Numbered from the stretch's first letter, positions 1 through 12,167 are shown. The stretch is DNA of 64,000 bases from Rutidosis leptorrhynchoides (GCF_046630445.1 NC_092333.1:97562001-97626000); one strand, 5' to 3'. A program made the numbers and translations. The notes: generated from the sequence alone by a model not told the origin.

Positions 1-150
1 TATAGTTTAATATATAATATTCGAATTAATTAATACGTATCGTGACCCGTGTACATGTCTCAGACTCGATCACAACTCAAAGTATATATATTATTGTAGA
101 ATCAACCTCAACCCTGTATAGCTAACTCAAATAAAATTGCGATAATAAAA
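1..150 (-). mobile_element. Fragment of a T2-type gypsy LTR
   Basis: The segment around 45-140 matches the interior of the T2 LTRs at about 22720-22810 and 45820-45890: the same run of words including the block ending in CCTGTATAGCTAACTC. Past about 150 the similarity to T2 stops and T1-type internal sequence begins. The left part of this LTR lies outside the window. No coding content. Confidence 0.6.
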
Positions 151-2392
151 TGTAATAAGGAATTAACAGTTAGCTAGGTACAGTTAGCTAGGATTTTGTT
201 AGCGTGGATTCTTAACAAAATTTTCTCATGGTTAATTTGTTTGTTTCTAACAAATTTTTATTTCGTCAAATGTGTTCTTCATTATGCCACTTGTTGGATT
301 CTGATAGGTCAAAATCCAAACATGAAATTGAATGAAAATGGTTATTCTGTGGTAAACGGATTCGTATATCTGCGGATGTAAGTAGAATAGTAAATGACTG
401 TTGAATCAGATTCGTAGAAGGTACCGTGTAACTGATTAATGTGAAATCTAAATATTCCTCAGGTATTACCTACCCATTAAAATATTTTCACCATTAACAG
501 TTTGTACAAAAAAAAATTTAATTACAATTTTTATGAAAATATACTTACATATATATTTTCCTCAGTTGTAATCATGGATTTAATGAGTCAATATGATATT
601 AGACTCATTTGATTTACCATTAGAATAAGAATATATAATCTCTAAAATATTAAAGATTATATAATCGCCATGTCGAACGAAGATAAATAATGTAGAATGA
701 TTCGTAGAATGATGATTATACTCGAGGTACAGAATGAGATATTGGGGCATGTGATGTTGAAACTTGTGTTGTTGGTGGTACTGTTGATGCCGGTGATGTT
801 GCTGAAGCTGGTACGTTTTGCACCATATTCTCCAAATTGATTACTCGAGCGCGAAGTTCGTTGACTTCTTGTATTACTCCGGGATGATTGTCGGTCAGAA
901 CGAGCGGATGAATAAGGTTAAGAATTGTGGATAAAATATAATCGTATTGAGATATTCTGGAAATGAGGCTGAAAATGATGTTTCGGATAGGTTCGCCGGT
1001 AGGGATGGCGCCCGCGGGTAATGGGCACAGATCTTATATACCCGCGACCCGCCCATCGGGTTGTTTTTTTTCTCGTTGAGACCCGTTACCCGCTCGCGGG
1101 TAAAAATATTTCGCCCATTCCCGTGACCCGCGGATACCCGTGACCCGCGGATACCCGTGACCCGCGGGCAATAAAAATATACAACTTAGTAAAAAAATTA
1201 TAAAACTATAGATTTAATTATAAACCATATATGTACAAGCTACATGTAAAATGACTTAAAAATTATTATTTTTACTTATATGTAATATTATATATCTAAT
1301 AATTATTATATTATAAATAAAATCACTTTTAAATTTAATAATTATATGTATAAACTCGCGGGTAAATTAAAAAAAGTGCACGGATTTACGGATCGGGTTT
1401 TACCCATGACGGGTAGTATATACCCACGAGCCGCCCGCAACCCATCAACGGGTATAATTTTATACTGTGATGACCCGGAAATTTCTGACCAAATTTAAAC
1501 ATAATCTTTAACGTTTCCGACACGATAAGCAAAGTCTATGAAGTTGAATCCTAAAATTCTTGTACTATTCAAATACCCTTCGATTGTTCTCAACAATTCA
1601 CGAACAAATATATGTAAATAGATACATATATATACTATAACTTGAAAACGTAACAAAGTGTTATGAAAACGATATTGTGCATTAACCTTATTGGTTTGAT
1701 TATCTGATTGATATATTTAACTAAGGAGTTAAAAGATTATGCCAAACGATTGAATTAAAAGATATTTATTGAGTCCCTTAAAGATTATGATATTATTACG
1801 AGTCTCTGTTGTGAGGTCCACGTTGATTTGGGAAATCGTTCATTTTTAACGATATTCGAAATAAATGGTAAAGTGTTTGTTTAAATAACGTAATTTGGAG
1901 ACATACAATAATAAGGAATATTAACTTTTGGAATTAGATATATGAATAACTTGTGATATGTATTTTAAAACGTATATATTAATATTGAAAATATATAAAA
2001 TATAATATTAAACTGGTCATAAAACGAATTGTTATTATATATATATTAACAAATAGCGAGACAATGATTTATAGAAGTAAATGACCAAAACACTCGAAAG
2101 TTTAATATATACTTTGAGTGGTATAGTTTAGGGATAATTTAAGGCTATATTTTGACAAAGGTACGTGACACGAAACGTAAAATGCAAGTTTTCTAAGCGT
2201 ACGAAAATGCGATCGAGAAACCGGAACCGGGACATGAGTCGAGTGATGACGTACGACAAAATTACAAGTCAACTATGCACGTGAATTTAATATAATATAT
2301 AATTAATTATTTAAATTAAATATATTATATATATTATATAAAAATATGTCGACAAGCTACAAGTTAAAAAATTGTGAGCTGAATTTTAGGGT

Positions 2393-2468
2393 CATGCGAT
2401 CGTATGAGAAATAGGCATAAAACCCATGCGATCGCATGGGGTTCAGTTTCAGCAAATGTACTATAAAT
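2393..2468 (+). promoter_or_regulatory. LTR promoter: palindromes plus TATA box
   Basis: A degenerate copy (2393-2406) and a perfect 18-bp palindrome CCCATGCGATCGCATGGG (2423-2440) lie 21 bp upstream of TATAAAT (2462-2468). The LTR at 48348-50769 has the same palindrome core and nearly the same spacing. Promoter function is inferred from layout only. Confidence 0.55.
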
Positions 2469-2525
2469 TCTCCAGTTTTCTGCGAATGTTTTTCACACAC
2501 ATCTGTCTCTCTACTCTCTATATTT

Positions 2526-2541
2526 ATATTATTATTATTAA

Positions 2542-2607
<66 letters not shown>

Positions 2608-2610
2608 TAT
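2526..2610. repeat. (TTA)n microsatellite
   Basis: Trinucleotide run about 60 bp downstream of the LTR TATA box, at the place expected for the transcribed leader. The related LTR has a TAA run in the corresponding position (49552-49613). Confidence 0.9.
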
Positions 2611-5037
2611 TAATTCTAATATTATTATTAGAAATATTAGTAGTAATATTAATTAGTATTATACAAAAAATACTACGACGAGGTCATAAGCGTGTCACTT
2701 TCAAAATGGGTTTTCAAGCGGGATAGAGCTAAGGAAACTTTGGGTTATAGCTATGAAGGTTATGGGTAATATTCATGAGTACTATTCATAAGTCAAACCT
2801 AGTGTTTATCATATCCGTTGTGTCTACGTACTTTCCTGCAATATTGAATCACAATATTGATACGTGAGCATTCATATCTTATCTTTTATAATTAATTGTG
2901 TATCCATGTCTAGTGCTCGAGTATATATGTTTATGCATGCTTGTATACTAAATTTCGTCGTTAAACAGTTTATAATGAATCACGAATTAAATACATATAT
3001 TACTAGTAAAAGGTATATGATATACATGTTTTTGGAAAGCTAACGAAAAATCAATAACTTTTCATTTAGATATCGAATAGTTTCGATGAACGGATTAAAA
3101 GATATGATCAACTGAATTATGATTGACGTTAATTGAAATTGCTTTTGAATCTGCAATTAAGATTTAAACAACTTGTTTACGAGATTGATAAAATTGGTTT
3201 TTAAATATTACCAGCCGAGTAAATGAATTCTTATATAAAGCACGTCTCGTTTTGTTGATCTATTGTCAAAATTGACTTTTTGAAACAACTTTGGATAACT
3301 TTTGTATGTCGATCTCGAGCATTAGGATTATGATACACTATGACCAGACCTAGCTTGGTAGACATTTATTGACCAACATATGCTCTCTAGGTTGAGATCT
3401 ACGGTTATTTGGTATTCCGAGTTTCGATCACATTTCGGTGAACAACTTTATGTACTGCTAAGGTGAGTTTCAAATGCTCCCTTTTTAATTGCTTTTGCAA
3501 TCTATATTTTTGGGCTGAGAATACATGCACTTTATTTTAAATGCAATGGATACAAGTACATACTAAATTCTACACTGAGTTTGAACCAAAAATCCCTTAG
3601 CTTTGGTAACTGTTAACTGCCAGTTATAAGAACTGGTGGGCGTGAGTAGTAGTATATGGATCCATAGGGCTTGACATCCCCGTCTGTTCCAGGTATAGAA
3701 ACCCTAGCCTGAACTATTAAATAGACGTATGCTATTTGAGTTTAGTACACGTTGGTTTGCGTGTATTGTACATGTTAGTTGCATGTATGTTAAAACAGGG
3801 GTACTTATTATTTAGACGTTAAAGTTTAGTTACCAGGATGCTCAATCTTGTAGAATATTTTGATAAACGTTTCTGGATGAAACAATTGAAATATTGTGAT
3901 CCACCTTTATGTACAGATTATGCAAAACATTAAAACTATGAACTCACCAACCTTTGTGTTGACACTTGTTAGCATGTTTATTCTCAGGTTCCCTAGAAGT
4001 CTTTCGCTGTTTGCTTATATGTTAGACAAGCTATGTGCATGGAGTCTTACATGGCATATTTTTCAAGGAAACGTTGCATTCACCAAATCATCACCATGTA
4101 TCTTATTTTGACTGCACTGTCAACGAAAGTACCATTGTAAACTATTATTTACGGTGATTGTCTATATGTAGATATCATCAGATGTTGAAAACCTTTGATT
4201 TAAATATTCATTTATGGTGTGCCTTTTCAAAAGAATGCAATGTTTACAAAACGTATCATATAGAGATCAAATACCTTGCAATGAAATCGATGAATGATGT
4301 GTTCGTCCATATGGATTTGGAGTGATCGTCACATATACCCATACCCGTGCCCGCGGGTAAGAATTTATGATGTTACCCGCCCGTCGCGGATCGGATACCC
4401 GCGGGTGACGGGTTTTTTCTTGCCCATTGCCATCCCTATTCGCCGGTAAGTGCTTCGGGTTCTTCATCAAGAGGTGAATTAGGTTGGTGGAAAGGATCGC
4501 CTTCTTCTTGTCTCCAATGATTTTGTAGACTACGAACCCATCAGATGAATTGGGGATGGCTGATTGGTTGATCTATTTCGGTCACACTGCTTTCGGAGCT
4601 CGAGTGAAAATCCATATCGGAATAGCTGTCGGAATCCGAGGAATTCGAACTGGTTGAGGGATTCATCTCGTACGATCAGATGAAGGATTTTCGATAAGAA
4701 ATAGATTATAGGATGTAGATTAGTACCCTGCAATACATAATTTACATATGCATATATAATACTAAAATACCATAAGTTACGGAGGAATCTACGGAAGCTG
4801 TCAGGCAAAGGTAACAATAACAGATACGCTAAGATATGAAATTATCTATACACTGTCTATGTAATAGAGGCAGTAAGATGTGTCTAGACTTTAAGGATGA
4901 TAAGCAAATAATTTTCGACACTAAATGATAAGCAAAACTTTTGACATGCAGACACGGTCGAAGTCCAGACCCACTAATGCGTCTAAACAACTATCAGTTA
5001 GACACACTAATGCAAGACCTGGTTCGCTAAGACCACC

Positions 5038-5049
5038 GCTCTGATACCA
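5038..5049 (-). promoter_or_regulatory. Primer-binding site (initiator-Met tRNA type), T1
   Basis: Minus-strand TGGTATCAGAGC, the usual plant PBS complementary to the 3' end of initiator tRNA-Met, lies two bases inside the LTR boundary at 5052. The 105 bp next to it (about 4945-5037) are conserved in the other T1 copy and in T2. Confidence 0.85.
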
Positions 5050-5540
5050 ACTCTAACGACCCGTCCTAATCCATCAGGACGAATACATTACATTTAGTTA
5101 CATCGTGAGGTACTTGACCTCTATATGATACATTTTACAAACATTGCATTCGTTTTTAAAAGACAAACTTTAATTTATCGAAAGTTGATGGCATGCATAC
5201 CATTTCATAATATATCCAACTATAATTGACTTAATAATAATCTTGATGAACTTAATGACTTGAATGCAACGTCTTTTAAAATATGTCATGAATGACTCCA
5301 AGTAATATCTCTAAAATGAGCAAATGCACAGCGGAAGATTTCTTTCGTACCTGAGAATAAACATGCTTTTAAGTGTCAACCAAAAGGCTGGTAAGTTCAT
5401 TAGTTTTTCATAATCAATCATTTTCAATAATATAATAGACCACAAGATACTCATAATTAGAAAACAATCTGTGCAGGTCTATTCCTGCTGTAAAATCATT
5501 CATATGAAGAACACCGGAACCTTTCAAACAACTCACCAAC

Positions 5541-5906
5541 GGTAGCTAATGCATAGTGCAATGACAAAATCATCTCACCGTGGTATTTAATTCAATATAA
5601 TTCTTACAACGGGGGCTAATGCGTACGAAATGCAAAATCATCCCTCCGAGGGTAGCTGAAACGGGGGCTAATGCGTACGCAATGCAAAATCATCCCTCCG
5701 TTACCAACTACAAAGTTGACTATAATACAATACAATACAATACATCGGTAGCTAACGCGTTGTGCAATGAAAAAATCATCTCACCAATGGTAGTTAAAAC
5801 GGTAGCTAACGTGTAGTGCAATGTCGAAATTGTCTCATCGTTACTAACTACTAAATCGAACCATATCGGTAGCTAACGCGTAGTGCAATGACGAAATCAT
5901 CTCACC
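5541..5906. repeat. Degenerate about 40-bp repeats in the T1 LTR
   Basis: Six imperfect copies starting near 5541, 5610, 5656, 5748, 5801 and 5868, built on GGTAGCTAACGCGTAGTGCA followed by ATGACGAAATCATCTCACC. Two copies have the variant with the palindrome GCGTACGC. The same array occupies 17360-17729 in the other LTR. In minus-strand terms it lies near the 3' end of the LTR. Confidence 0.85.
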
Positions 5907-6756
5907 TATGGTCGATAATACAATCTTTATAGAAATCGAATCTCTGAATCCAAATAATTCTATCATAGAATGTAGTTTTGAATATTTGTGTCTATTTCGT
6001 CAAACGTTTATAGAAGCAGTTCATGTATTCACAGTACAAAAATATATCTCAAAAGCATTTAGGAAACAGTTATAAAAACAGCGCATGTATTCTCAATCCC
6101 AAAAATGTAAAGTGTAAAAGGGAATCAAATGAACTCACCAAACTGCATTTTGTAGTAAAAATACATAGGACGACATTGAACAAGTATAGGGTTGACCTCG
6201 GATTCACAAACCTATATCATTTATGTATATATTAAAATATATACTCGTAATCGAACAATTTCATATATTATAACTTTATATATTATTTATTTAGTTTGTA
6301 AATATAATTGAAAATGATTATTATTTATATAATTTTTTATAACTATTATTCATCATTAATAATAATAAAATTGTATATTAAGGTTTATATATGATAAAAA
6401 TATATATTTATATTTTAATTGATATCTTTTATATATAGCTTAATTTATATCTTTTTAATAATAAAAATATAGTGTTATATATTTTTATAAAAAAAATCTA
6501 TTTGTAGTAGTTCTGATAATGATAAAAATGATAGTAATAATATTGTTAGTAATAATAGTAAAAATAATGATAATGTTAACTTTTGAAAATGATAATTTTA
6601 ATAAGAATAATAACTTTACTACTAATGATAATTTACTAAAAATGATGTTTTTACTAATAAATATAATCATAGTAATAATAATAATGATGATAACTTTAAC
6701 AATAATACTTATGTTAATGATAACAATAATAATACAGATAAATACCAAATGATACA

Positions 6757-7364
6757 AACTAGTTTTCGAACTCTCGCTTCGCGCCGGGGGTTTGGTTTTC
6801 AATGTATTTTATTGCGTTTAGTTTGTAAAATTATGTCGTGGTTAACGATGATGTCGTTGAAGCGCAACTCGAGCCGAACTAAAAGGTATAACCCGTGAAA
6901 GATTTAAATGTTATTTTAAATTAACAAGATATGTGCATCTCCGCGTTTCGCTATGAAATTGTCGACTTTTAAAAATTTAACGCAATATCAACGTGTATGA
7001 AAAGTACCCCTAATATTTAGCGTTTTCTAAAAAGCGTCCGTTTTGCGTATAGTTAGTGACATTGTGTTCCTAAAATTATTTCGAGTTTAACGATGGTGTC
7101 GGGAAAATTTAACTCGTTGCGAGCGAGAAGATATGACCCGTTGAATATTTGGGTGGAGTTTATTTAAGTTTTTTTATGAAAATGGTTATTTCACACTTTA
7201 CCCCCCCTGTTTGGGTGGTCGATTTGAATTTGTGGAAAAAGTGTGGGGGGCTTTGTGGTGTAATGAAATTTAGTTAAAGATAAAAATAAAAAAAGAAGGT
7301 GAAAAGATGAAAATGCCCCTAATTACTATTCATTAACTTTTGACTATTAGTTAATATGGTAACA
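6757..7364 (-). mobile_element. About 610-bp insertion in the T1 LTR, Helitron-like
   Basis: The sister LTR shows the empty site: host sequence reads ATGATACAAA then TACTAATAAT near 18572-18585, while here the two halves are about 610 bp apart. In minus orientation the insert ends GAAAACTAG followed by T, preceded by a short GC-rich hairpin-forming stretch (around 6775-6790), and sits between A and T, as Helitrons do. Against this, the other terminus does not start with TC, and ACAAA occurs at both edges and could be a 5-bp target duplication. No ORF. Class uncertain; the insertion itself is clear. Confidence 0.5.
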
Positions 7365-7680
7365 AATACTAATAATAATGATAATAATAATAGTCATAAT
7401 CCTAATAATAATCATAATACATATATTAATAGTAAAAACGATAAAATTAATGATATTAATATTAATAATACTAATAGTACTTAATGATAATATCACAACT
7501 AATATTCATAATAAAAATAATAATAGGCATAATACATAATATTAATAATAATAATAACACTCCTTCTTAATAATAATAACAAATAATAATAACAACAACA
7601 ACAACAATAATAATCATAATAATAATTAATAACTAATAAAAATAATAGAATTTGAAAACTACCTCAAGTGATAAGCCTTA

Positions 7681-7770
7681 AAAAAAAATAAACGCCTTAG
7701 AGGGGACTCAAACCCGCAACCTCCTGTATACCCTTCACTTGCCCAAACCATTGCTCCAGTGCTGTCTTTC
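7681..7770 (-). other. tRNA-like Pol III unit in the T1 LTR
   Basis: On the minus strand: A-box-like TGGAGCAATGG (7748-7758), a 33-bp gap, B-box-like GGTTTGAGTCC (7704-7714), then about 15 bp downstream an eight-T run (7681-7688) that would serve as a Pol III terminator. Spacing fits a tRNA gene. All three elements are kept in the sister LTR (18894-18970). It is probably a tRNA-derived SINE remnant or tRNA-like fragment captured by an ancestral LTR; a cloverleaf was not established. Confidence 0.45.
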
Positions 7771-9072
7771 TTAATTTTACCCATTCCAAATTTTATTTAA
7801 ACTGTTTTTCTGCTTTATCTATTTCTTCTTCTTCTTTGTAACTTATATCGATCAGTGAACAACCAATACCGGAATATGTTCCTTAATTAATTTTCGGATT
7901 TATCACAGATACAAAATCGATTAGGGATTGATTAACCTATTTAAAACAGAAAAAAAAGAAGATGGGAAAAGAAAAGAAAAGAGAAAAAAAATTCGCTGAT
8001 GAACACAAAACAACTCAAAACCAATTTCAAAATTTTAGAATGTTTCAGATTATGATTATAACATGAAAAAGGTTTTAATTCGTTCATATAATCTTTCTCA
8101 ATCATCAATTTCAACAAAAACCTAAAAACGAATTCAAATTTTTGTAAAGAACAGAACGTTTGACTTTTAGGATTGAAACTTTGACTCGAAAATTTGGGTT
8201 CGATAGAGGGAATTGGAACGTGTAATTTTGCAGATCGTTTACCTAGATGAATCCTAATCTAACTTCATTTTTTAGATTTTGAAGATTAATGCTAAATCGA
8301 GATTTTGATAAAAAGTTATGCAACAGAGTTTTTTAAATGTTTGCTCCTTGAATTGCAGAAGTGTGTCGATATATTGTAAGTGATTACATGATTTAACAGT
8401 AACCTGATCGTAATTGATTTTTAGTGTGATTTGAAATCGACTGATAACAATACAAGACAAGAAGTACAATTATTTTTTTCAATCAGACAATTTAATAGCA
8501 AAACGTAATATGAATGACGATCCATCCATAACAGAATTTGTCTGTAATGGACAATTGGAATCCAGTTGATTAATCTGGTCAACATATGCAACAGTTTGGA
8601 TAACGATTTGTAGCTAGATACCTAATTATTTGTATTTAATTTTATACATAACAGCTTTTATATATCTAAATACCTGTATATACATGTATTTATACATCCA
8701 TATTTACGTATACGTATATATATATATTTCTGAATTTGATATATGTATAATTATATGTATCTGATTATAATCTGTATTAATGAATATATTCATGTATTAA
8801 TAATAATATTAATTTTAATAATAATTATATAAATATTACTAGTAATATAATTTAATATAATGATATTAATATCAATAATTCTAATAATTAAAAATTAATA
8901 ATTAAAAGTTTAATAATGATACTAATAATATTAATAATAACTTATTATTAAGAGTAACAAATAAATAATAATAACACTGATAATGATAATCTCATTGATA
9001 ATGATATAAATAAAATACTAATACAAATACTTATAATGATAAAATACTAATAACTTTAATAATAATATATCA

Positions 9073-9073
<1 letters not shown>

Positions 9074-9139
<66 letters not shown>
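9074..9139. repeat. (TA)n microsatellite
   Basis: Uninterrupted TA dinucleotide run within the T1 LTR; the corresponding place in the sister LTR is also a TA run (20432-20517). Confidence 0.95.
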
Positions 9140-9141
<2 letters not shown>

Positions 9142-9667
9142 AATTTCTTATCTACAGATAATAATATTAATAATAGTATTGAAATTTGAAATTAACATTG
9201 AAAGAAACAACAATTAATGGTTAAATTTAGTGTATTAGTATTATATGTTATTTCTTATGTGATACAACTATATAATGTACATTATAGATCTAATTTTGAA
9301 TATTAAGTTTTTATACATCTTAATATATATCACAATATACATATAAAAATAATTATATAGAAATCATATATTTATATATATAAGTTCATTTTAATTATTT
9401 TATATCTTAATTCTCATATTTAATTTTTAATATTTATTTTATAATTTCCAATTATATATATATATATATACACATACATATATTTATATAGATATACATA
9501 TTTATTTACAACCAATTGTTCGTGAATCATCGGGAATAGTCGAAGGTCAATTGAATATGTGAAAACAGTTCAAAATTTTGAGATTCAACATTTCAGACTT
9601 TGCTTATCGTCTAGAAAACATATAAAGATCAAGTTTAAATTTGGTCGGAAATTTCTGGGTCGTCACA

Positions 9668-11690
9668 GTACCTACCCGTTAAAGAAATTTCGTCCCGAAA
9701 TTTGAGTGAGGTGGTCATGGCTAATAATAAAAATGTTTTGATGACGAATATGAGTTGATAAATAGAGTTTTATCATCATTGATTAATATAGACAAAATGA
9801 TTCGATTATGTGAAGCGTACAAGTGAAGCTGTCACAAAAGATTGAGATAGAGATTTAACTTTTGACATAGTCACGGTGGATTTCTGAATTTTAAGGGATT
9901 TAAAAGAAAATCTTGGAAATCTATAAGACCTGATTCTTCGGAATTTATGGAAATTAAGATCTCTATAATTAAATGTGATTATCTTTCTCGATTGCTTTGT
10001 CTGGTATTTTCACTATAAATGAACTTCTTCCGTTCCATTATTTTCCCCACTCCATTACTTTCTTTCTAGATCTATACTTTCAATGATTGTGAATATGCTT
10101 AATCCAACTCTGGTTCTTAATCTCATTCTGACTATCACAACAATCATTCTTCTATTCCAACTACCACCAGAGGAATCTATTTATTTCTACTATTACCTTG
10201 AGGTTATAATGTTTTTTCATTCTCCCGTGTATTTATGTTGCTATCTGCATTGATATGCACGGTTTGTATTTTATGTGTTTGTGATCGGCTTTGTATTTTC
10301 CTTTATATTTCGGAGCTCCATGCTCTTGTTTTCTCTTCCCGATTCTAAATCAAGCGAATAATGGTCCAGATTTCGTAGATATATAGTTTTGAATGATTAT
10401 AATGTTCTAAGCAGGAAGGAACGTGATAGCACGATTTGATTTTCAAATTTATCAACCTCACGGAAGATAGAACCATCAAGAATACATTTTCTTGATATGT
10501 TCATAAGTTAAGTAGAATGATAGAGTTATGTAACATGACACATGATGAGGGTAAGATCTGCGAACCATCATCACGTTCCATTAGAAATTCAGCATGACTT
10601 ACTGTAATATAACCATGTTGGCCTGACGTCATTATATTATACTAACTCATGGTTCAATTCCCAACACTTCTCCAGAAAACCATTCATAATTCAAACTCGA
10701 ATTTTAAAGAAATTTAGAAACTAAAATAGTTTCCTTTATGACGTAACACGGATAGCACAAAGAGATAGATAATTTCGAACAAAGATATTTATGAAGGTAT
10801 CTTCAGAAATATCTAAGATATTTATAACGAAAGATACGATGATATCTTAGAATTTAAAATATTTAAGACCAGAAGATGATGAATAAATTCGTCCGCAAGG
10901 ATTTAGAGTAAGGAGCAAGGTATTCGCTAAAGATTTCATCAGCTTTTTTCAAAACTCAGAAAACTGATTCATAGGCTAAAGCGCTTTTCAGAAATTCAGA
11001 ATTGAAGTTTTGTAAATCCAGGAGATAGAATATATATATACACTTATATATATAATTGTTGTCGTAGAATCGCTGAGGAATTCGAGATTATCGATTGATG
11101 CCTCTCAATATTCGGTATGGTAATTATCGTTACAAGATGCCGACGAGTTCATGATAAGACTCCAATAGATAAATATAGTGATTTGTCAGAGAGATTTAAA
11201 CTAAGGAGCAACGAGGTTGCTGGTACGTCTGCTGGTAATATGGTGGAATATAAAAGGTTCCCCGATAACAATAAAAGAGCACGCATATATATCAAGGTTA
11301 TAATAAGGTTGTTTTGAACGAAAAGTCGAAGTTGTCTTGCTGGAGCTGTGACAAAATTTGCTACTTTGGAGGGGTATTGTAAAGTTATTTTCGATAATAA
11401 CAACGCCAAAGGAGTTAGCACAGATACGTGTTAAATGTTTACTCAGGTTCTGAGTATTTTCAGGTGCATGACTATATGCATCAACCTTTTCTTCCATAGA
11501 TGGAGTACGGTTGGTTCATCCTCTCGATTGAGGTGTTTTCAAGAATCATCAAAGGTTTGAACGCAGATTGTAATCGTCAAGATACAAATGAGGTTTAAGA
11601 TGAAATCAAGTGGCAAACTTGAAGAATTATTTAGTTTCATATGTTATAATCAGTATTTTAATTCATTTTAATCAGTATATGGTTATTTAT
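9668..11690 (-). mobile_element. T1 internal region adjacent to a 3' LTR
   Basis: Starts with the minus-strand purine-rich motif AACGGGTAGGTAC directly against the LTR, followed by an inverted repeat AAATTTCG/CGAAATTT (arms 9685-9692 and 9696-9703). The segment from about 11050 onward matches 46250-46750 of the other T1 copy. Only short ORFs occur, none recognisable. The right limit is an estimate, where T1 similarity ends. Confidence 0.6.
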
Positions 11691-12046
11691 AGGTACGTCC
11701 AATTGTAAATCTTTATATTAAAATTAACAACTATCATTTAGTTAAACAAATATAAAGCCCATTAATAGCCCATAGTCTAATTTCCACAAGTGTCGTTCTT
11801 TTGTCCAAACCCCAATTATGGTACAAAGCCCAATTACCCAATTTTAAATATTTTAGCCCAACATCATGATTACTTCGGCTTAAATAAGCATAATAATAAC
11901 TTAGCTACGAGACATTAAATTAAAAATAACATTAACCATAACTTACAGTGATTAAAAATAGCGTAGCGTTACACGGACAGAATTTCGACTTACACCCTTA
12001 CAACATTCGCTAACATACCCTTATTATTAGAATTTAAAATTAAAAT

Positions 12047-12167
<121 letters not shown>

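Larger units (their letters stand above)
1466..4333 (+). mobile_element. T1-type solo LTR inside the hAT element (TSD TATAC)
   Basis: Begins TGTGATGACCC and ends GATCGTCACA, with a perfect 5-bp duplication TATAC at 1461-1465 and 4334-4338. It is a reverse-complement relative of the LTR at 48348-50769 (shared terminal blocks, shared GGATCC-containing block near 3660, shared palindrome-TATA-trinucleotide layout). No internal domain is present, so it is the product of LTR-LTR recombination. Transcription would run left to right. Confidence 0.92.
1000..4438. mobile_element. Non-autonomous hAT element (TSD TTCGCCGG)
   Basis: Perfect 10-bp terminal inverted repeats TAGGGATGGC (1000-1009) and GCCATCCCTA (4429-4438), flanked by a perfect 8-bp duplication TTCGCCGG (992-999 and 4439-4446); 8-bp TSDs and this terminal sequence fit the hAT superfamily. 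Subtracting the solo LTR inside leaves about 566 bp without an ORF. Both subterminal parts are packed with the palindrome ACCCGCGGGT and related ACCCG words (1010-1160, 1357-1452, 4336-4412). The uninterrupted target is visible in the other T1 copy near 47728. Confidence 0.93.
716..4666 (-). pseudogene. T1 leader ORF, split by a hAT insertion
   Basis: On the minus strand an ATG at 4664-4666 opens a Ser/Asp-rich N-terminus that parallels the 177-residue ORF at 47430-47963. The frame is interrupted at 4446 by the hAT element, whose 8-bp target duplication TTCGCCGG lies in the codons for the stretch EALTGEP of the intact copy. Similar sequence resumes at 999 and runs through the coiled-coil-like part to a stop near 716-718. 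The N-terminal part also has a stop before the insertion (the codon after SHPQFI). No known domain is recognised. Its position just after the primer-binding site, before gag, is shared with the T2 acidic ORF. Confidence 0.55.
150..5051 (-). mobile_element. T1 gypsy-like element, PBS-proximal internal region
   Basis: Collinear with 46550-48347 of the second T1 copy: the polypurine-like motif at 468-480, a spacer, a leader ORF, then the conserved leader and primer-binding site at 5038-5049. It reads on the minus strand. It is interrupted by the hAT element 1000-4438. No gag-pol is present between here and the window edge, so this is a deleted or rearranged copy. The left limit near 150 is estimated from where T2 LTR similarity ends. 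Confidence 0.65.
5052..9667 (-). mobile_element. T1 LTR (4.6 kb), flanked by PBS and PPT
   Basis: Collinear over its length with the solo LTR 16871-21068. The left end (TCTAACGACCC) directly abuts a primer-binding site; the right end (GGGTCGTCACA) directly abuts the minus-strand purine-rich motif AACGGGTAGGTAC. Flanking bases do not form a target duplication. It therefore sits between two internal domains, as the shared LTR of a tandem array would. About 600 bp (6757-7364) absent from the other copy is a later insertion. Contains a tRNA-like unit, a repeat array and AT microsatellites. No coding sequence. Confidence 0.85.

Noticed and set aside
4530-4817. 95-residue minus-strand ORF
   Set aside because: It is a shifted reading of the T1 leader ORF start and leader; the matching frame in the sister copy is the 177-residue ORF.
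6485-6802. Ile/Asn-rich ORFs on both strands (also 18253-18756)
   Set aside because: Low-complexity AAT/ATT-rich LTR sequence present in both T1 LTRs; no protein signal.
7681-7770. A genuine tRNA gene
   Set aside because: Boxes and a T run are present, but I could not build a cloverleaf with an anticodon arm, and the unit recurs in an LTR family.
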